Positions 24,407-33,619 of a stretch of DNA of 35,920 nt are shown piece by piece. The notes beneath the pieces were generated by a model that worked only from the letters and a program-made list of their open reading frames with translations, did no database searches and had not been told where the DNA came from. The stretch's first letter is position 1, and the number at the start of each line of letters is the position of its first letter. The stretch covers positions 1 through 35,920 of the forward strand of contig JAFWQX010000082.1 of assembly GCA_017508875.1 (NCBI GenBank), given 5' to 3'. The DNA comes from Clostridia bacterium. GTDB taxonomy: Bacteria > Bacillota > Clostridia > UBA1212 > UBA1255. A program made the position numbers and the translations under genes.

Positions 24407-26023
24407 ATGAAAACAGATTACAGCGGCGATACGGCTTTATACAGAATAATATGCGAACTTGACAAGCTGTCTGAACGAGGCGTGAAAGGCAGCCGCGGGC
24501 TCGACTGCGCCTTTGGCGAGGCTGGAAAAGGAGAAGCAGCCGGAACTGAAAACGCTCCGGGCGATGTCAAAGGCGGCACCGGACCCGAATTTTCAGTAAG
24601 CGCCGTAAGGCAGCACTGCACAGTAAAAACAGATTGGATCGAACGGATCGAAAACGCAATGCCGTACGTTGAAAAAGCCGTGGAACAATCCCGAAGCCTG
24701 CTGAGAAAAGAAGGGGACGTCGTAAGGATCGACAAGGCAAAACACTTCTCAAAGGAATCGATAACACACCTTGCAAAAAACAGCAGCGCAATAAAACGCG
24801 TAGAAGAAGGAAAAGTTTTCCCCGAAGAAATTTACGTCACGGAAAACGAAGACGAATTTGCTATTTACGAGAACCGGTTCCTGTACATGGTGCTGGGACA
24901 ACTCAGATCGTTCGTCAGTCTCCGGCTTTCAGAGATCAAAAAAGCTGCCGAGGGCAACGGCATCTGTATAAAAGTATCGTGTTCCGGCTCAAAAAGCGGA
25001 GAGAGCGCGTCATATTATCTCGAAATGAAAGAAAGCAGCAGAAGCGGATCATTCGCCTCGTCTGCAGATTTTCGTGAAACGGTCGCTCGGATCGAAGAGA
25101 TCCTGGACAGGACGGACGGCCTGCTCGCAGTGCAGCTGATGCGCGATCTTGCTACGGCACCGAAACTGATACCGCCCGTGATCCGGACAAACATTATAAA
25201 AAACAATACCGATTTCGCAGTGGTTTTTGGACTGCATTCGTACATAAACGTTGTGGGAGACGCGGGATTTGAAGTAGAACGTGAAGAAACCGGCCTCGAA
25301 AAACTGGACAGGCACACCAGGAACGTGATCCGCATGACCGCGCTGATACAGCTTTTCGCGGGATATCAGGGAGCTTTCGAAAACTGGGAATACTGGCGGA
25401 AAGAACTTGAACGGGAAGATGCTGAATTACAGCTGACCAAACTGCTTCAGAAGAATGCCCTCATCGAAAGAAAGCGAGCTGAACTTTACGCGTCACATTT
25501 AGATGAAACCGCGTACACGAAACTGCTTGAAGAAAAGCTTGCCGAGAACACCATGGAACTTGAAAAAACGCTGAACGAAAAAGTCGAACTGATCGGCCGC
25601 CAGATCATACAGGAAGAAGAACAAAAGCGCATTGAAGCAGAAAACGGCAGACTGAGGCAGGAAATAATTGACGTCCGCGCAACTTCAATGCGCCAGATAA
25701 GAGAGACTGTCGAAAAAAAAGAACAGGAATACCGGGAAGAAATTGACCTCGAACGCGAAAAAAACCTTGCCGCTTTGGAGGCGGCAAAAAAAGAATGGGA
25801 CGAAGAGCGCAGTCTGCTAAAAGGAAGACTGCGCGCCAGGGGTATCGCGGACAATGACGCGGGATCGCCGGAGGATATATCCGACCGGGCGGGCTTCATA
25901 GAACTCGAAAAAGAAAAAGAAGCATTCGACAGATATTTTAAGGAACAGTGGAAGCGGAACAAGCGGATCATCAGGAAAAACGTCCGTAAGGCGGAAGAAA
26001 AAGCGGGAGAAGACGTCAAATGA
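24407..26023 (+). CDS. DUF2357-like protein with long C-terminal coiled coil
   Basis: A 538-residue soluble protein. Residues 23-60 are Gly/Ala-rich low complexity. About 80-330 resembles the DUF2357 domain that accompanies McrB-like ATPases, with the hallmark YENRFLYMVLGQLRSF (154-169) and a later region around PPVIRTNIIKNNTDF. About 335-525 is a near-continuous charged coiled coil (EKTLNEKVELIGRQIIQEEE, KKEQEYREEIDLEREKN). I see no D...(D/E)xK nuclease core, although related McrC-type partners often carry one. It starts 6 nt after ATPase 1 and its stop overlaps ATPase 2 (ATGA), so the three are probably made in fixed proportion. Inferred role: scaffold or effector of the ATPases. The DUF2357 call is from memory of motifs and needs a profile search. 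Confidence 0.65.
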   Translation: MKTDYSGDTALYRIICELDKLSERGVKGSRGLDCAFGEAGKGEAAGTENAPGDVKGGTGPEFSVSAVRQHCTVKTDWIERIENAMPYVEKAVEQSRSLLRKEGDVVRIDKAKHFSKESITHLAKNSSAIKRVEEGKVFPEEIYVTENEDEFAIYENRFLYMVLGQLRSFVSLRLSEIKKAAEGNGICIKVSCSGSKSGESASYYLEMKESSRSGSFASSADFRETVARIEEILDRTDGLLAVQLMRDLATAPKLIPPVIRTNIIKNNTDFAVVFGLHSYINVVGDAGFEVEREETGLEKLDRHTRNVIRMTALIQLFAGYQGAFENWEYWRKELEREDAELQLTKLLQKNALIERKRAELYASHLDETAYTKLLEEKLAENTMELEKTLNEKVELIGRQIIQEEEQKRIEAENGRLRQEIIDVRATSMRQIRETVEKKEQEYREEIDLEREKNLAALEAAKKEWDEERSLLKGRLRARGIADNDAGSPEDISDRAGFIELEKEKEAFDRYFKEQWKRNKRIIRKNVRKAEEKAGEDVK

Positions 26024-27414
26024 AAAAAGCCGTTATACGCAGCGTAATACTTGTCATCGCGGCCATGTTCGTCCTGGCCGTTGGAACACTGTTTTGCTTA
26101 AGCATCGCCGGACACGACAACGCCAGCGCTCCCGAAGGCTGGAACATAACTCTGATGATGCCCGAGAACGCTGCCATCGTCACCGCGGTAATCATGATCG
26201 TCCTCGCGGCATCCTCCGCGCTGCTCGCTGCTGTGCTGCTTATATCAGTCATAAAAATAGAACTGACAGCCCGCGCAGAGAAAAAAGAAAACCGCAAGAC
26301 CCGCTTTACGAGGCTCGCATCGATCGACCGGCAGGAGACGGAAAAAGGAAAGGAAAACGGCAGATCTTCAAAAACACGCCCCGGAGCCCCGGAAACGCCC
26401 TTTAATATAACAATGGAAGAATTCACGGAAGGATTCAGAAACTTCGCTGCAGGGCAGCTGGGGCTGTTTTACGACCGCTCTGTGATCCGTACATACGTAG
26501 CGGCGATGGCAGCGTCAAGGCTCACCATACTCCAGGGCATTTCCGGTACCGGAAAAACGTCGCTGCCGTACGCTTTCGGCAAATATGTAAACAACCCTGC
26601 GGTGGTAATGCCTGTGCAGCCTTCATGGAAAGACCGGAGCGATCTGCTGGGCTACTACAACGAATTCACCGATTCGTACACCGAAACGGAAATGCTCACG
26701 CAGCTTTACCGCGCAAACTACGACGGGAAAATATACGTGATCGTACTGGACGAGATGAATATCGCACGCGTCGAATACTACTTCGCGGAATTTTTATCAC
26801 TGCTCGAACTTCCTGACCGCACGTCGCGCCGGATACGGGTGACTTCCGACAGCCGCCCGTCCGATCCGGAATTGTTTGAGGGCGGAACATTACTGCTCCC
26901 GGACAACGTCTGGTTTGCGGGGACGGCGAACAACGACGATTCGACGCTGGCAATATCAGACAAAGTATACGACCGAGCGTTCGTGATCGATCTGAACAGC
27001 CGCGCAAATCCGTTTCCGGCCGCATCCTCCGGGCCGTCGTCGATCACCGCAGCCGAGCTTCAGGTGCTTTTCGAAAAAGCGGTTGCCGACTATCCGCTTT
27101 CAGAACAGCTGCGAGATCGCCTGTTTGCCGCAGACAAATATCTTTCTGAGCGTGTTGGGATTTCGTTCGGTAACCGCACTATGCGCCAGCTCGAAAAATT
27201 CGTACCGGTCTATATTGCCGCGGGCGGAGACGAAGATCAGGCTGCAGACACGGTGATCTGTCACAAGATACTGCGCAAGATGGAAGGACTTAACCCCGTG
27301 ATATGCAGACGCGAGGTCGAAGGTATACGCATAGAACTCCGCACGCTGTTCGGACCGGGAAAGCTCCCGGAGTGCGAAGCGTATTTAGACAGAATAATTT
27401 CAGGAGAACGATAA
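26020..27414 (+). CDS. Membrane-anchored AAA+ ATPase, McrB/MoxR-like (paralogue 2)
   Basis: A 464-residue paralogue of the protein at 23144-24400, with two N-terminal membrane helices (about 5-28 and 51-78) and then a basic cytoplasmic segment (EKKENRKTRF). Walker A GISGTGKT (173-180), Walker B Asp244-Glu245 in VLDEMN, sensor 1 GTANND (301-306) and SDKVYDR are intact. The two AAA+ domains also share the VQPSWKD and GYYNEFTD strings and even identical DNA at GTGCAGCCTTCATGGAAAGA, so the duplication is real and not ancient beyond recognition. Different membrane topologies suggest a hetero-oligomer rather than redundant copies (inference). The start overlaps the preceding stop as ATGA. Confidence 0.85.
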   Translation: MKKAVIRSVILVIAAMFVLAVGTLFCLSIAGHDNASAPEGWNITLMMPENAAIVTAVIMIVLAASSALLAAVLLISVIKIELTARAEKKENRKTRFTRLASIDRQETEKGKENGRSSKTRPGAPETPFNITMEEFTEGFRNFAAGQLGLFYDRSVIRTYVAAMAASRLTILQGISGTGKTSLPYAFGKYVNNPAVVMPVQPSWKDRSDLLGYYNEFTDSYTETEMLTQLYRANYDGKIYVIVLDEMNIARVEYYFAEFLSLLELPDRTSRRIRVTSDSRPSDPELFEGGTLLLPDNVWFAGTANNDDSTLAISDKVYDRAFVIDLNSRANPFPAASSGPSSITAAELQVLFEKAVADYPLSEQLRDRLFAADKYLSERVGISFGNRTMRQLEKFVPVYIAAGGDEDQAADTVICHKILRKMEGLNPVICRREVEGIRIELRTLFGPGKLPECEAYLDRIISGER

Positions 27415-27415
27415 T

Positions 27416-28069
27416 ATGGAAAACGAACGGAATAAATTGACCGCCGAAGAAGAAAAAGCGAGGATGAGATCTCTCATACTTGCCCTGGCGGGATTTATAA
27501 CCGCAGCGGCTGTGATTGCCGCCGTGCTGTTCGCCTGCGCCCGCGCAGGGATACTCAGGGAAAGCGGAGAAAGAACATCCAATACCTCCGAAACAGCGTT
27601 TTCTGAACCTCCCGAGCCGGAAGAAATATTTAAATTCGAGCCTATCGATGAAGGAAGCGAGGCAGTTTTAAGCGTCATAAACTCAGAATTCAGAAAAGTC
27701 GACGATGGCAGCGCATACGTCCGGCTCATAGCTATGAACCAGGGCAATACAGTAATTAAGGTCCGAAAGGCCTCCTGCATATTATATGACCGCAAAGGCA
27801 GGTGCGTTGGTCAATATATACTTTCAGAAGATTATATTCTTTACTCAACGCTCGTGTCTTACGGAGACGGTATAGGCGAACTGAGCACATCCGCCCGGAT
27901 CGACGTGCCCCAAGAGACAGCAGATGCTAAATTTTATATAGAATGGGAAGACTATAAGGGCAGACGCGCTAACATGATCGTTTCTCCCTCGTCCGGCAGA
28001 GATGATATAGCACCTTCTTCGGCGGTACCGGTCATGCATAAGCCGCATTCGGAGCATTTTGCGGGGTGA
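27416..28069 (+). CDS. Membrane protein with external beta domain, function unknown
   Basis: A 217-residue protein with a single membrane helix near the N-terminus (about 19-43, LILALAGFITAAAVIAAVLF) and an external part. Residues 80-190 look like one immunoglobulin-like or FxLYD-type domain (SVINSEFRKVDDGSAYVRLI, then AMNQGNTVIKVRKASCILYD, later AKFYIEWEDYKG). A Ser/Pro-rich tail follows. It starts one base after the ATPase 2 stop, behind AGGAGAA, and overlaps the transglutaminase frame. It may be an accessory subunit of the exported enzyme. I recognise no named family. Confidence 0.65.
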   Translation: MENERNKLTAEEEKARMRSLILALAGFITAAAVIAAVLFACARAGILRESGERTSNTSETAFSEPPEPEEIFKFEPIDEGSEAVLSVINSEFRKVDDGSAYVRLIAMNQGNTVIKVRKASCILYDRKGRCVGQYILSEDYILYSTLVSYGDGIGELSTSARIDVPQETADAKFYIEWEDYKGRRANMIVSPSSGRDDIAPSSAVPVMHKPHSEHFAG

Positions 28070-28074
28070 ACGGG

Positions 28075-31000
28075 ATGTATGACGAGTACGTAAAGAAAAT
28101 CGAAAAGCGCGTAAGAAGACAGAATGCGGCAAAAAAATGGCTGAAAAAACATATTGTCCACATAGTTGTTTTCGTTGCTTTTACGGTGGCCGCTGCGGCG
28201 GCGATCATGTATTTCTCAGGCACATATCTGCGAAAATTGTCCGGCGGCGGAGGTGTCTACGGCGATATTCACAGCGCCGGAACGAATGCGTTTCTGAGCA
28301 GGGTCAGTTACTCTGTCACTGAGAATTCCGGGAGTGAAAACGCCGCGGCCATACCTGTACCGGATCCGTCTGCTATACCGCTGAAAGCGGGTAATTATAA
28401 GTTAGAAGCAAAGACCGTAAATCCGTTCGGCATAAAACGCACTCAGGAAATAAATATCAGTATCGAAAAACGATCCGCGGCTGTATCGCTCATGCCGATC
28501 ACGTTCGCATACGGCGACGATCCGTCTTTCGAACAAATTTTCGCGGCAGGCGCGATACGTACTGAAAATCTTGCCCCGGGTGATAATATCAGCCGGATCG
28601 AATTTGATTATGACGCTCTGCCAGGTGATAGAGAAGTGCGTATCTGTGCATTGACGGTCGTCAATGCGGCAGGCGAGGACGTTACGGATTCGTATCTGCT
28701 GACGCTCTCGGGGGCACGGTGGGAGATCACCAAACGTCCGGTAACGATACGCTCCGGAGACGCAGAAAAAATATTTGACCGCGGGCCTGCCGGATCAGAC
28801 GTGTTCGAAATAAGCGAAAAAGGACCTGCACCAGGCGACGAGATCATTGTCACGTTTGACGGCGAAAAACCGGTCGAGCCCGGAACTTACGACAATGTGT
28901 TCAGCGTCAATGTCCTTCGGGACGGATATGACGTGACCGACAGGTACGAAATTGTGAAGGAGTTTGGAAAGCTGACGGTCAATAAGATCGAGCTGCTTAT
29001 TTCTTCAAAAAGCGCAAACAAACTATACGACGGAAAACCGTTCGACACGGACGAATACGGCTTTGCAATTAAAAAAGGCGAACTGCTGGACGGGGACGAG
29101 ATCACTTTCATTCCGCCTGAAAAAGTCACTGCCGGGACGTTCGCAAATAAACCTGAAGTGCTGATATATGATACCGTTGAAGGCAGGGAAGTAACAGAAG
29201 ACCATTATGTTATCACGTATGATACCGGGGTCATAACAATAGAAAAGCGCAGCATTACACTCAGAAGCCAGGACGGAGAACCGTTCGTGTACGATGCGGA
29301 GTACCACGATTTCAGAGAAGTGAATATAACCGAAGGAACGCTTGCCGAAGGCGACACTATTTTTTATAGGAATTTCGCGCGCATCGTTCATTCGGGCGAG
29401 TTCAAAAACACGTTTTCGGAAGTGATCTACGGTCCGTCCGGGGACAACGTCCACGACAGCTATAATATCACCCACGAATACGGAACCATCAAAGTTGAAA
29501 AACGCAACGTCACGATCGAGATCGGTTTTTTCCACCGCGGGCACAGGCCGGAATACTGGGCGACCGCTAAGGTCATTAAAGGTAGTATTGCCGGAGAGGA
29601 TCATTATGAGATCATCAATTCTATGATACCCGATACGGTCAAGATAAAGCAGCTGCCGGAGCTCGTCGATGTGAAGATCACGAACTGGAACGACAGAACT
29701 GAAAGAACAAATGACTATAATATAGACATCGTATTTGACATTGATGAAGAAGAGCTGCTAAGACAAAAGCGGGAGAGCCACGGGATCGATGTCGATAATG
29801 ATGATCATAGCGAGCCCGCTTCCGCTGTGTCTTCTCCGGAGATACCGTTAGAGGGTTTTGCACCGGATGATAAAACGGTTTTAGGCATCGTCCGGAGCAG
29901 GCGCAGCGGGCAGATATACCTAAGGTTGAAAAGCTACTGGCAATACGAATATACTTCCTGGGGAGAGCCTGCACAGATGAGTTTGCTCAATTCCGGAGCC
30001 GAAGGAAACGACCCCGTAAACTTCCTTCACTTTACACTTATCCGGAATGGTTTCAGGCCGGTCAATGAAGTTACGGTGAAGGATCTTATGAAAGACGGGA
30101 TAACGCCTGTTCCTTATTTTGCATACGGGATCCCTGCCGGGGGCAGCGATGAGATATCCTTAGATGGTTTTATTCCGGGAGAATACCGCGATGAATGCGC
30201 TTACAACCAGATCACAGGACTCAGCACGACCGTGCTTGCCGGTCTGAAAAAATCTTACTACGGCGAATATGATAATATGGCGAGCATATACCAGATCCTG
30301 CCGGATGACACGGCAAGCAGAATGCGTGAAATACTTGCAGACGCAGGAATATTGTATGAGCGGAATTCACCTGATATCATCGAGAAGGTCGCGGATTTTA
30401 TCAGATCCTCGGCAAAATACAATTTGAGATTTGAACCGATTCCGGATGGTGAGGATCCGGTGATATATTTCCTTACTGAATCGAAAGAAGGCATCTGTAC
30501 TCACTTTGCTTCGGCTGCGACGGTTGCCTACAGAGCAATGGGTATACCCGCCAGATACACTACAGGCTTCTTGGTTAACGCTACGGATACTCAATTCGGA
30601 AACAGTTATACCGGCGCTAACGCCCACGCGTGGGTCGAGGTGTACGTAAATGGCGTGGGGTGGGTGCCCGTTGAAGTCACACCTCCGGCATCAGGCGAAA
30701 ACGGCGTTCCGGGTAATCCGGGCGGAGATCCGTCATTCGTTACTCCTGATCCCGAGCAGATCATCACCTACAACGTCCTTTATGTCACGATGGAAAGCAG
30801 ATCTAAAAAATATGACGGAGAACCTCTTTTCTCAGAAAAGACCGTCGTGAGGAATCCGGAATTGCTGAAACCGGGGCATACCGTTTCGGCGTCATCAAAG
30901 AAAATACTGTTTTCCGGATCGTTGTCCTCTATGCCGGAAGATGTAACAGTGACTGACAGCGAAGGCAATGACGTTACGGATCAGTACGTTATCGAAACAG

Positions 31001-32091
31001 AACCGTTCGAACTGATCATTGAGCCCGCAAATTATTACCTGGATTCTTTAGTCCTATATGTCGGGGAAACCATAAGCGAAGATGAACTGCTAAAGATCAG
31101 CAGCGAGGAACTGGCGGCATTGACACACACTGATATGATGGACCGGTCGGTGCTCGAATTACTGCAGGGGATACAGCCAGACGGATCCGGATACGTAGTC
31201 TGCGCATCGGCAGGTGAGTATATACTGTACTCCGATTACGATTTCGGAAACAATTCGAATCAGATCAACATCGAGGAAGCGACCGTAAGGAAGACCGTAA
31301 AGATCGAGGCGTTCAGGAACGTGCGCGTTAATGACGCTCCTGCTGATGCTGAAAAGCTTGAAGGCGCCTTAATGTCTGATGCTCCGGTCACGGTAAGGGG
31401 CGAGAACGGCAGGACGTACACGTATCTTGAGATAAGCGCACTGAGCGCACGGAAGGAATTTGACGCGGAATACCTGACAAAGGACGGATACATAATATTG
31501 TCCGGATGCCTGAAACCAGGGCACAGGATAGATTATCAGGCCACCGGCAGCCAGCTTTACGTGGGAAGTTCGATGAACAGTTTTAAAAAGTTAAGGATAA
31601 TCGACGAAGACGGGACCGACGTGACAAACGAATATCTGATCGACTTCTATCCGGCGCTTCTGACCGTGGCCGAAGGAAAGTACGTGCTAAAAGAGGATGC
31701 GGAAAAACTGTACGTAGACGTTGACAGCTGGACGGACATATCCGGGAAACAGTGGGTGGAAAATGTTGACAACGTACCTGCCGAGTACCGGCTCTCGCCC
31801 GTTCACCGCGGAAACGCAGAATTGTCCGGCGGCAAACTGTTGGGTGTTAATCCTGGAAGCGACGTAATTGACGTACGGATCATTCCGGTTGACCTCAACG
31901 GCGACGGCGTCAATGAATTCGGCGAGGCTGCTCTTTCCGTTCCCGTTTCGGTAAAGAAAGCAGATAATAATTTGAACGTGCCGCTCCTGACGGCAGGTAC
32001 AGCTGCAGGCAGCGCATTGTTCGGGGCCGTGATCTTCCTGCTGCTGCGCACTATGCATAAAAAGAGAAAAGAGGCAGAATATGCACGATAA
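28075..32091 (+). CDS. Surface protein with transglutaminase core embedded in MBG-like repeats, two membrane anchors
   Basis: About 1340 residues. The frame opens at GTG 28066, overlapping the previous stop; ATG 28075 is preferred because GGGGTGA (28063-28069) sits 5 nt upstream. Numbering below follows the GTG. A basic start (KKIEKRVRRQ) precedes a membrane helix (about 29-52); the C-terminus has a second helix followed by MHKKRKEAE, so both ends are cytoplasmic and the bulk is outside. Repeated MBG-type motifs lie at FAYGDDPSF, KIFDRGPAG, KLYDGKPF and FVYDAEYHD before the core and KKYDGEPLF and KEFDAEYLT after it. The core (about 770-880) has Cys811 (EGICTHFAS), His854 (NAHAWVEVY) and Glu870 (WVPVEVTPP), the third triad position being Glu rather than the usual Asp. 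Activity could be crosslinking or papain-like hydrolysis. Substrate unknown. Confidence 0.8.
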   Translation: MYDEYVKKIEKRVRRQNAAKKWLKKHIVHIVVFVAFTVAAAAAIMYFSGTYLRKLSGGGGVYGDIHSAGTNAFLSRVSYSVTENSGSENAAAIPVPDPSAIPLKAGNYKLEAKTVNPFGIKRTQEINISIEKRSAAVSLMPITFAYGDDPSFEQIFAAGAIRTENLAPGDNISRIEFDYDALPGDREVRICALTVVNAAGEDVTDSYLLTLSGARWEITKRPVTIRSGDAEKIFDRGPAGSDVFEISEKGPAPGDEIIVTFDGEKPVEPGTYDNVFSVNVLRDGYDVTDRYEIVKEFGKLTVNKIELLISSKSANKLYDGKPFDTDEYGFAIKKGELLDGDEITFIPPEKVTAGTFANKPEVLIYDTVEGREVTEDHYVITYDTGVITIEKRSITLRSQDGEPFVYDAEYHDFREVNITEGTLAEGDTIFYRNFARIVHSGEFKNTFSEVIYGPSGDNVHDSYNITHEYGTIKVEKRNVTIEIGFFHRGHRPEYWATAKVIKGSIAGEDHYEIINSMIPDTVKIKQLPELVDVKITNWNDRTERTNDYNIDIVFDIDEEELLRQKRESHGIDVDNDDHSEPASAVSSPEIPLEGFAPDDKTVLGIVRSRRSGQIYLRLKSYWQYEYTSWGEPAQMSLLNSGAEGNDPVNFLHFTLIRNGFRPVNEVTVKDLMKDGITPVPYFAYGIPAGGSDEISLDGFIPGEYRDECAYNQITGLSTTVLAGLKKSYYGEYDNMASIYQILPDDTASRMREILADAGILYERNSPDIIEKVADFIRSSAKYNLRFEPIPDGEDPVIYFLTESKEGICTHFASAATVAYRAMGIPARYTTGFLVNATDTQFGNSYTGANAHAWVEVYVNGVGWVPVEVTPPASGENGVPGNPGGDPSFVTPDPEQIITYNVLYVTMESRSKKYDGEPLFSEKTVVRNPELLKPGHTVSASSKKILFSGSLSSMPEDVTVTDSEGNDVTDQYVIETEPFELIIEPANYYLDSLVLYVGETISEDELLKISSEELAALTHTDMMDRSVLELLQGIQPDGSGYVVCASAGEYILYSDYDFGNNSNQINIEEATVRKTVKIEAFRNVRVNDAPADAEKLEGALMSDAPVTVRGENGRTYTYLEISALSARKEFDAEYLTKDGYIILSGCLKPGHRIDYQATGSQLYVGSSMNSFKKLRIIDEDGTDVTNEYLIDFYPALLTVAEGKYVLKEDAEKLYVDVDSWTDISGKQWVENVDNVPAEYRLSPVHRGNAELSGGKLLGVNPGSDVIDVRIIPVDLNGDGVNEFGEAALSVPVSVKKADNNLNVPLLTAGTAAGSALFGAVIFLLLRTMHKKRKEAEYAR

Positions 32092-33619
32092 ATTCACGCA
32101 AAACGGCAATCTTTTTTACGTAACTGACCCGTACGCCGCTAAAAATAAATACCCCTCAAAAGAGCCTTCCGACAGCCCGCTGCCTCTTTACAAGGATGCG
32201 AATGAGCTGCTGCCTGAGCCAGTATGGGAAGGGCATGACGATGTGCTTCGGACGTACGATAAAGCGTGGGAAATAGCGTTCAGAAACCTGCGCAAGGCAA
32301 AAAAAGAAGCCGGATTCGTGTCAGACTTTATTGACACCGCGTTCAACGGATTTTTGTTTATGTGGGATTCATCGTTCATCGTAATGTTCGGAAAATACGG
32401 CATCAAAGCGTTCAATTTCCAGCAGACGCTTGACAACTTTTATTCGCACCAGCACCGCGACGGTTTCATTAGCCGCGAGATAAACGAACAGGACGGGCGG
32501 GAGCAGTTTTCGCGCGATGATCCTGCGTCAACGGGCCCGAACGTGCTGCCCTGGGCGGAGTGGGAATACTACCAGACGACGGGGGACGATACGCGCCTCA
32601 AAGATATATTCGATCCGCTGATGGCGTACCACAGGTGGCTGAGGCTCCACCGTTCGTGGCAGGACGGGACGTACTGGAGCTGCGGCCTTGCGTGCGGTAT
32701 GGACAATCAGCCGCGCGGCGTGGCAGGGTACGATCCGGGCTCGTCGCACGCGTTTATGAGCTGGATAGATACGTGCGCGCAGCAATATCTGTCGTGCAGG
32801 ATATTGACAATGATCGCGCGGAAGCTCGGCAGGTCCGGGGAGGCGAAGGAGCTCGAGGACGAGGCGGAGTTTCTGAAGGACGTCATTAACCGGACAATGT
32901 GGAGCGAGGATAAGGCGTTTTATTTTGACAGGCGCCGCGACGGGTCGCTTAGCGGCGTAAAGACGGTCGGAGCATACTGGACGCTGCTGGCAGGTATTGT
33001 CCCTGAAGAACGCAAATCGCGGTTTATTGCGCATCTTGACGACCCGGCGGAATTTAAACGCCCTAACCGCGTGCCTACGTTGTCCGCGGACGATCCGAAC
33101 TACCGCGCCGACGGCGGCTACTGGCTCGGTTCCGTATGGGCTCCCACAAATTACATGGTACTGAAAGGGCTTGAAAACTCCGGCGCGGCGGGCAGCGAAA
33201 CGCTCGCGTTTGAAATTGCCACCGACTACCTTAAAAACGTTGTCCGAACGTTTACCGAAACCGGCACGCTTTACGAAAATTATTCGCCCGAGACAGGCGG
33301 CAGAGGGAACCCCGCGAAGGATGAATTCGTAGGCTGGACCGGGCTCGCTCCGATCTCGGTGCTGTTTGAATACGTGTTCGGGATTCGGCCGAAAGCGCTG
33401 GAAAACAAGATAATCTGGAACGTAAACCTCACCGAAAGGCACGGCATCAGGCGTTATCCGTTCAAAGGAGGAAGCCTCACGCTCCTGTGCGATGCGCGGG
33501 CTGACAATAAAACGGTCCCTGCTTTTGAGCTTTACAGCGACGTGCCCGTGACCGTCGAGATACACGTGGCGGGTAAGACGCTCACGTACGAACTCCGGGG
33601 TGACAATAATGACAGATAA
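32081..33619 (+). CDS. GH63/mannosylglycerate-hydrolase-like glycoside hydrolase
   Basis: A 512-residue (alpha/alpha)6-barrel glycosidase of the GH63/GH37-like group. There is no signal peptide, so it is cytoplasmic. Supporting motifs are FLFMWDSSFIVMFGKYG, HQHRDGFISREI, GPNVLPWAEWEYYQTTGDD, CGMDNQPRG, YWLGSVWAPTNY and TLYENYSPETGG. By analogy with the family, Asp208 (GMDNQPR) and Glu399 (YENYSPE) are the likely acid and base. Specificity cannot be read; mannosylglycerate, glucosylglycerate and alpha-glucoside activities all occur in the group. The start overlaps the transglutaminase gene by 11 nt, and the end overlaps ttcA, so it belongs to the same transcription unit though its job may be unrelated. 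Confidence 0.82.
   Translation: MHDKFTQNGNLFYVTDPYAAKNKYPSKEPSDSPLPLYKDANELLPEPVWEGHDDVLRTYDKAWEIAFRNLRKAKKEAGFVSDFIDTAFNGFLFMWDSSFIVMFGKYGIKAFNFQQTLDNFYSHQHRDGFISREINEQDGREQFSRDDPASTGPNVLPWAEWEYYQTTGDDTRLKDIFDPLMAYHRWLRLHRSWQDGTYWSCGLACGMDNQPRGVAGYDPGSSHAFMSWIDTCAQQYLSCRILTMIARKLGRSGEAKELEDEAEFLKDVINRTMWSEDKAFYFDRRRDGSLSGVKTVGAYWTLLAGIVPEERKSRFIAHLDDPAEFKRPNRVPTLSADDPNYRADGGYWLGSVWAPTNYMVLKGLENSGAAGSETLAFEIATDYLKNVVRTFTETGTLYENYSPETGGRGNPAKDEFVGWTGLAPISVLFEYVFGIRPKALENKIIWNVNLTERHGIRRYPFKGGSLTLLCDARADNKTVPAFELYSDVPVTVEIHVAGKTLTYELRGDNNDR

Noticed and set aside
23144..27414. Ordinary McrBC restriction system
   Set aside because: The ATPases carry membrane anchors and are duplicated, no nuclease motif is visible, and an exported transglutaminase follows; a standard McrBC pair does not explain this.
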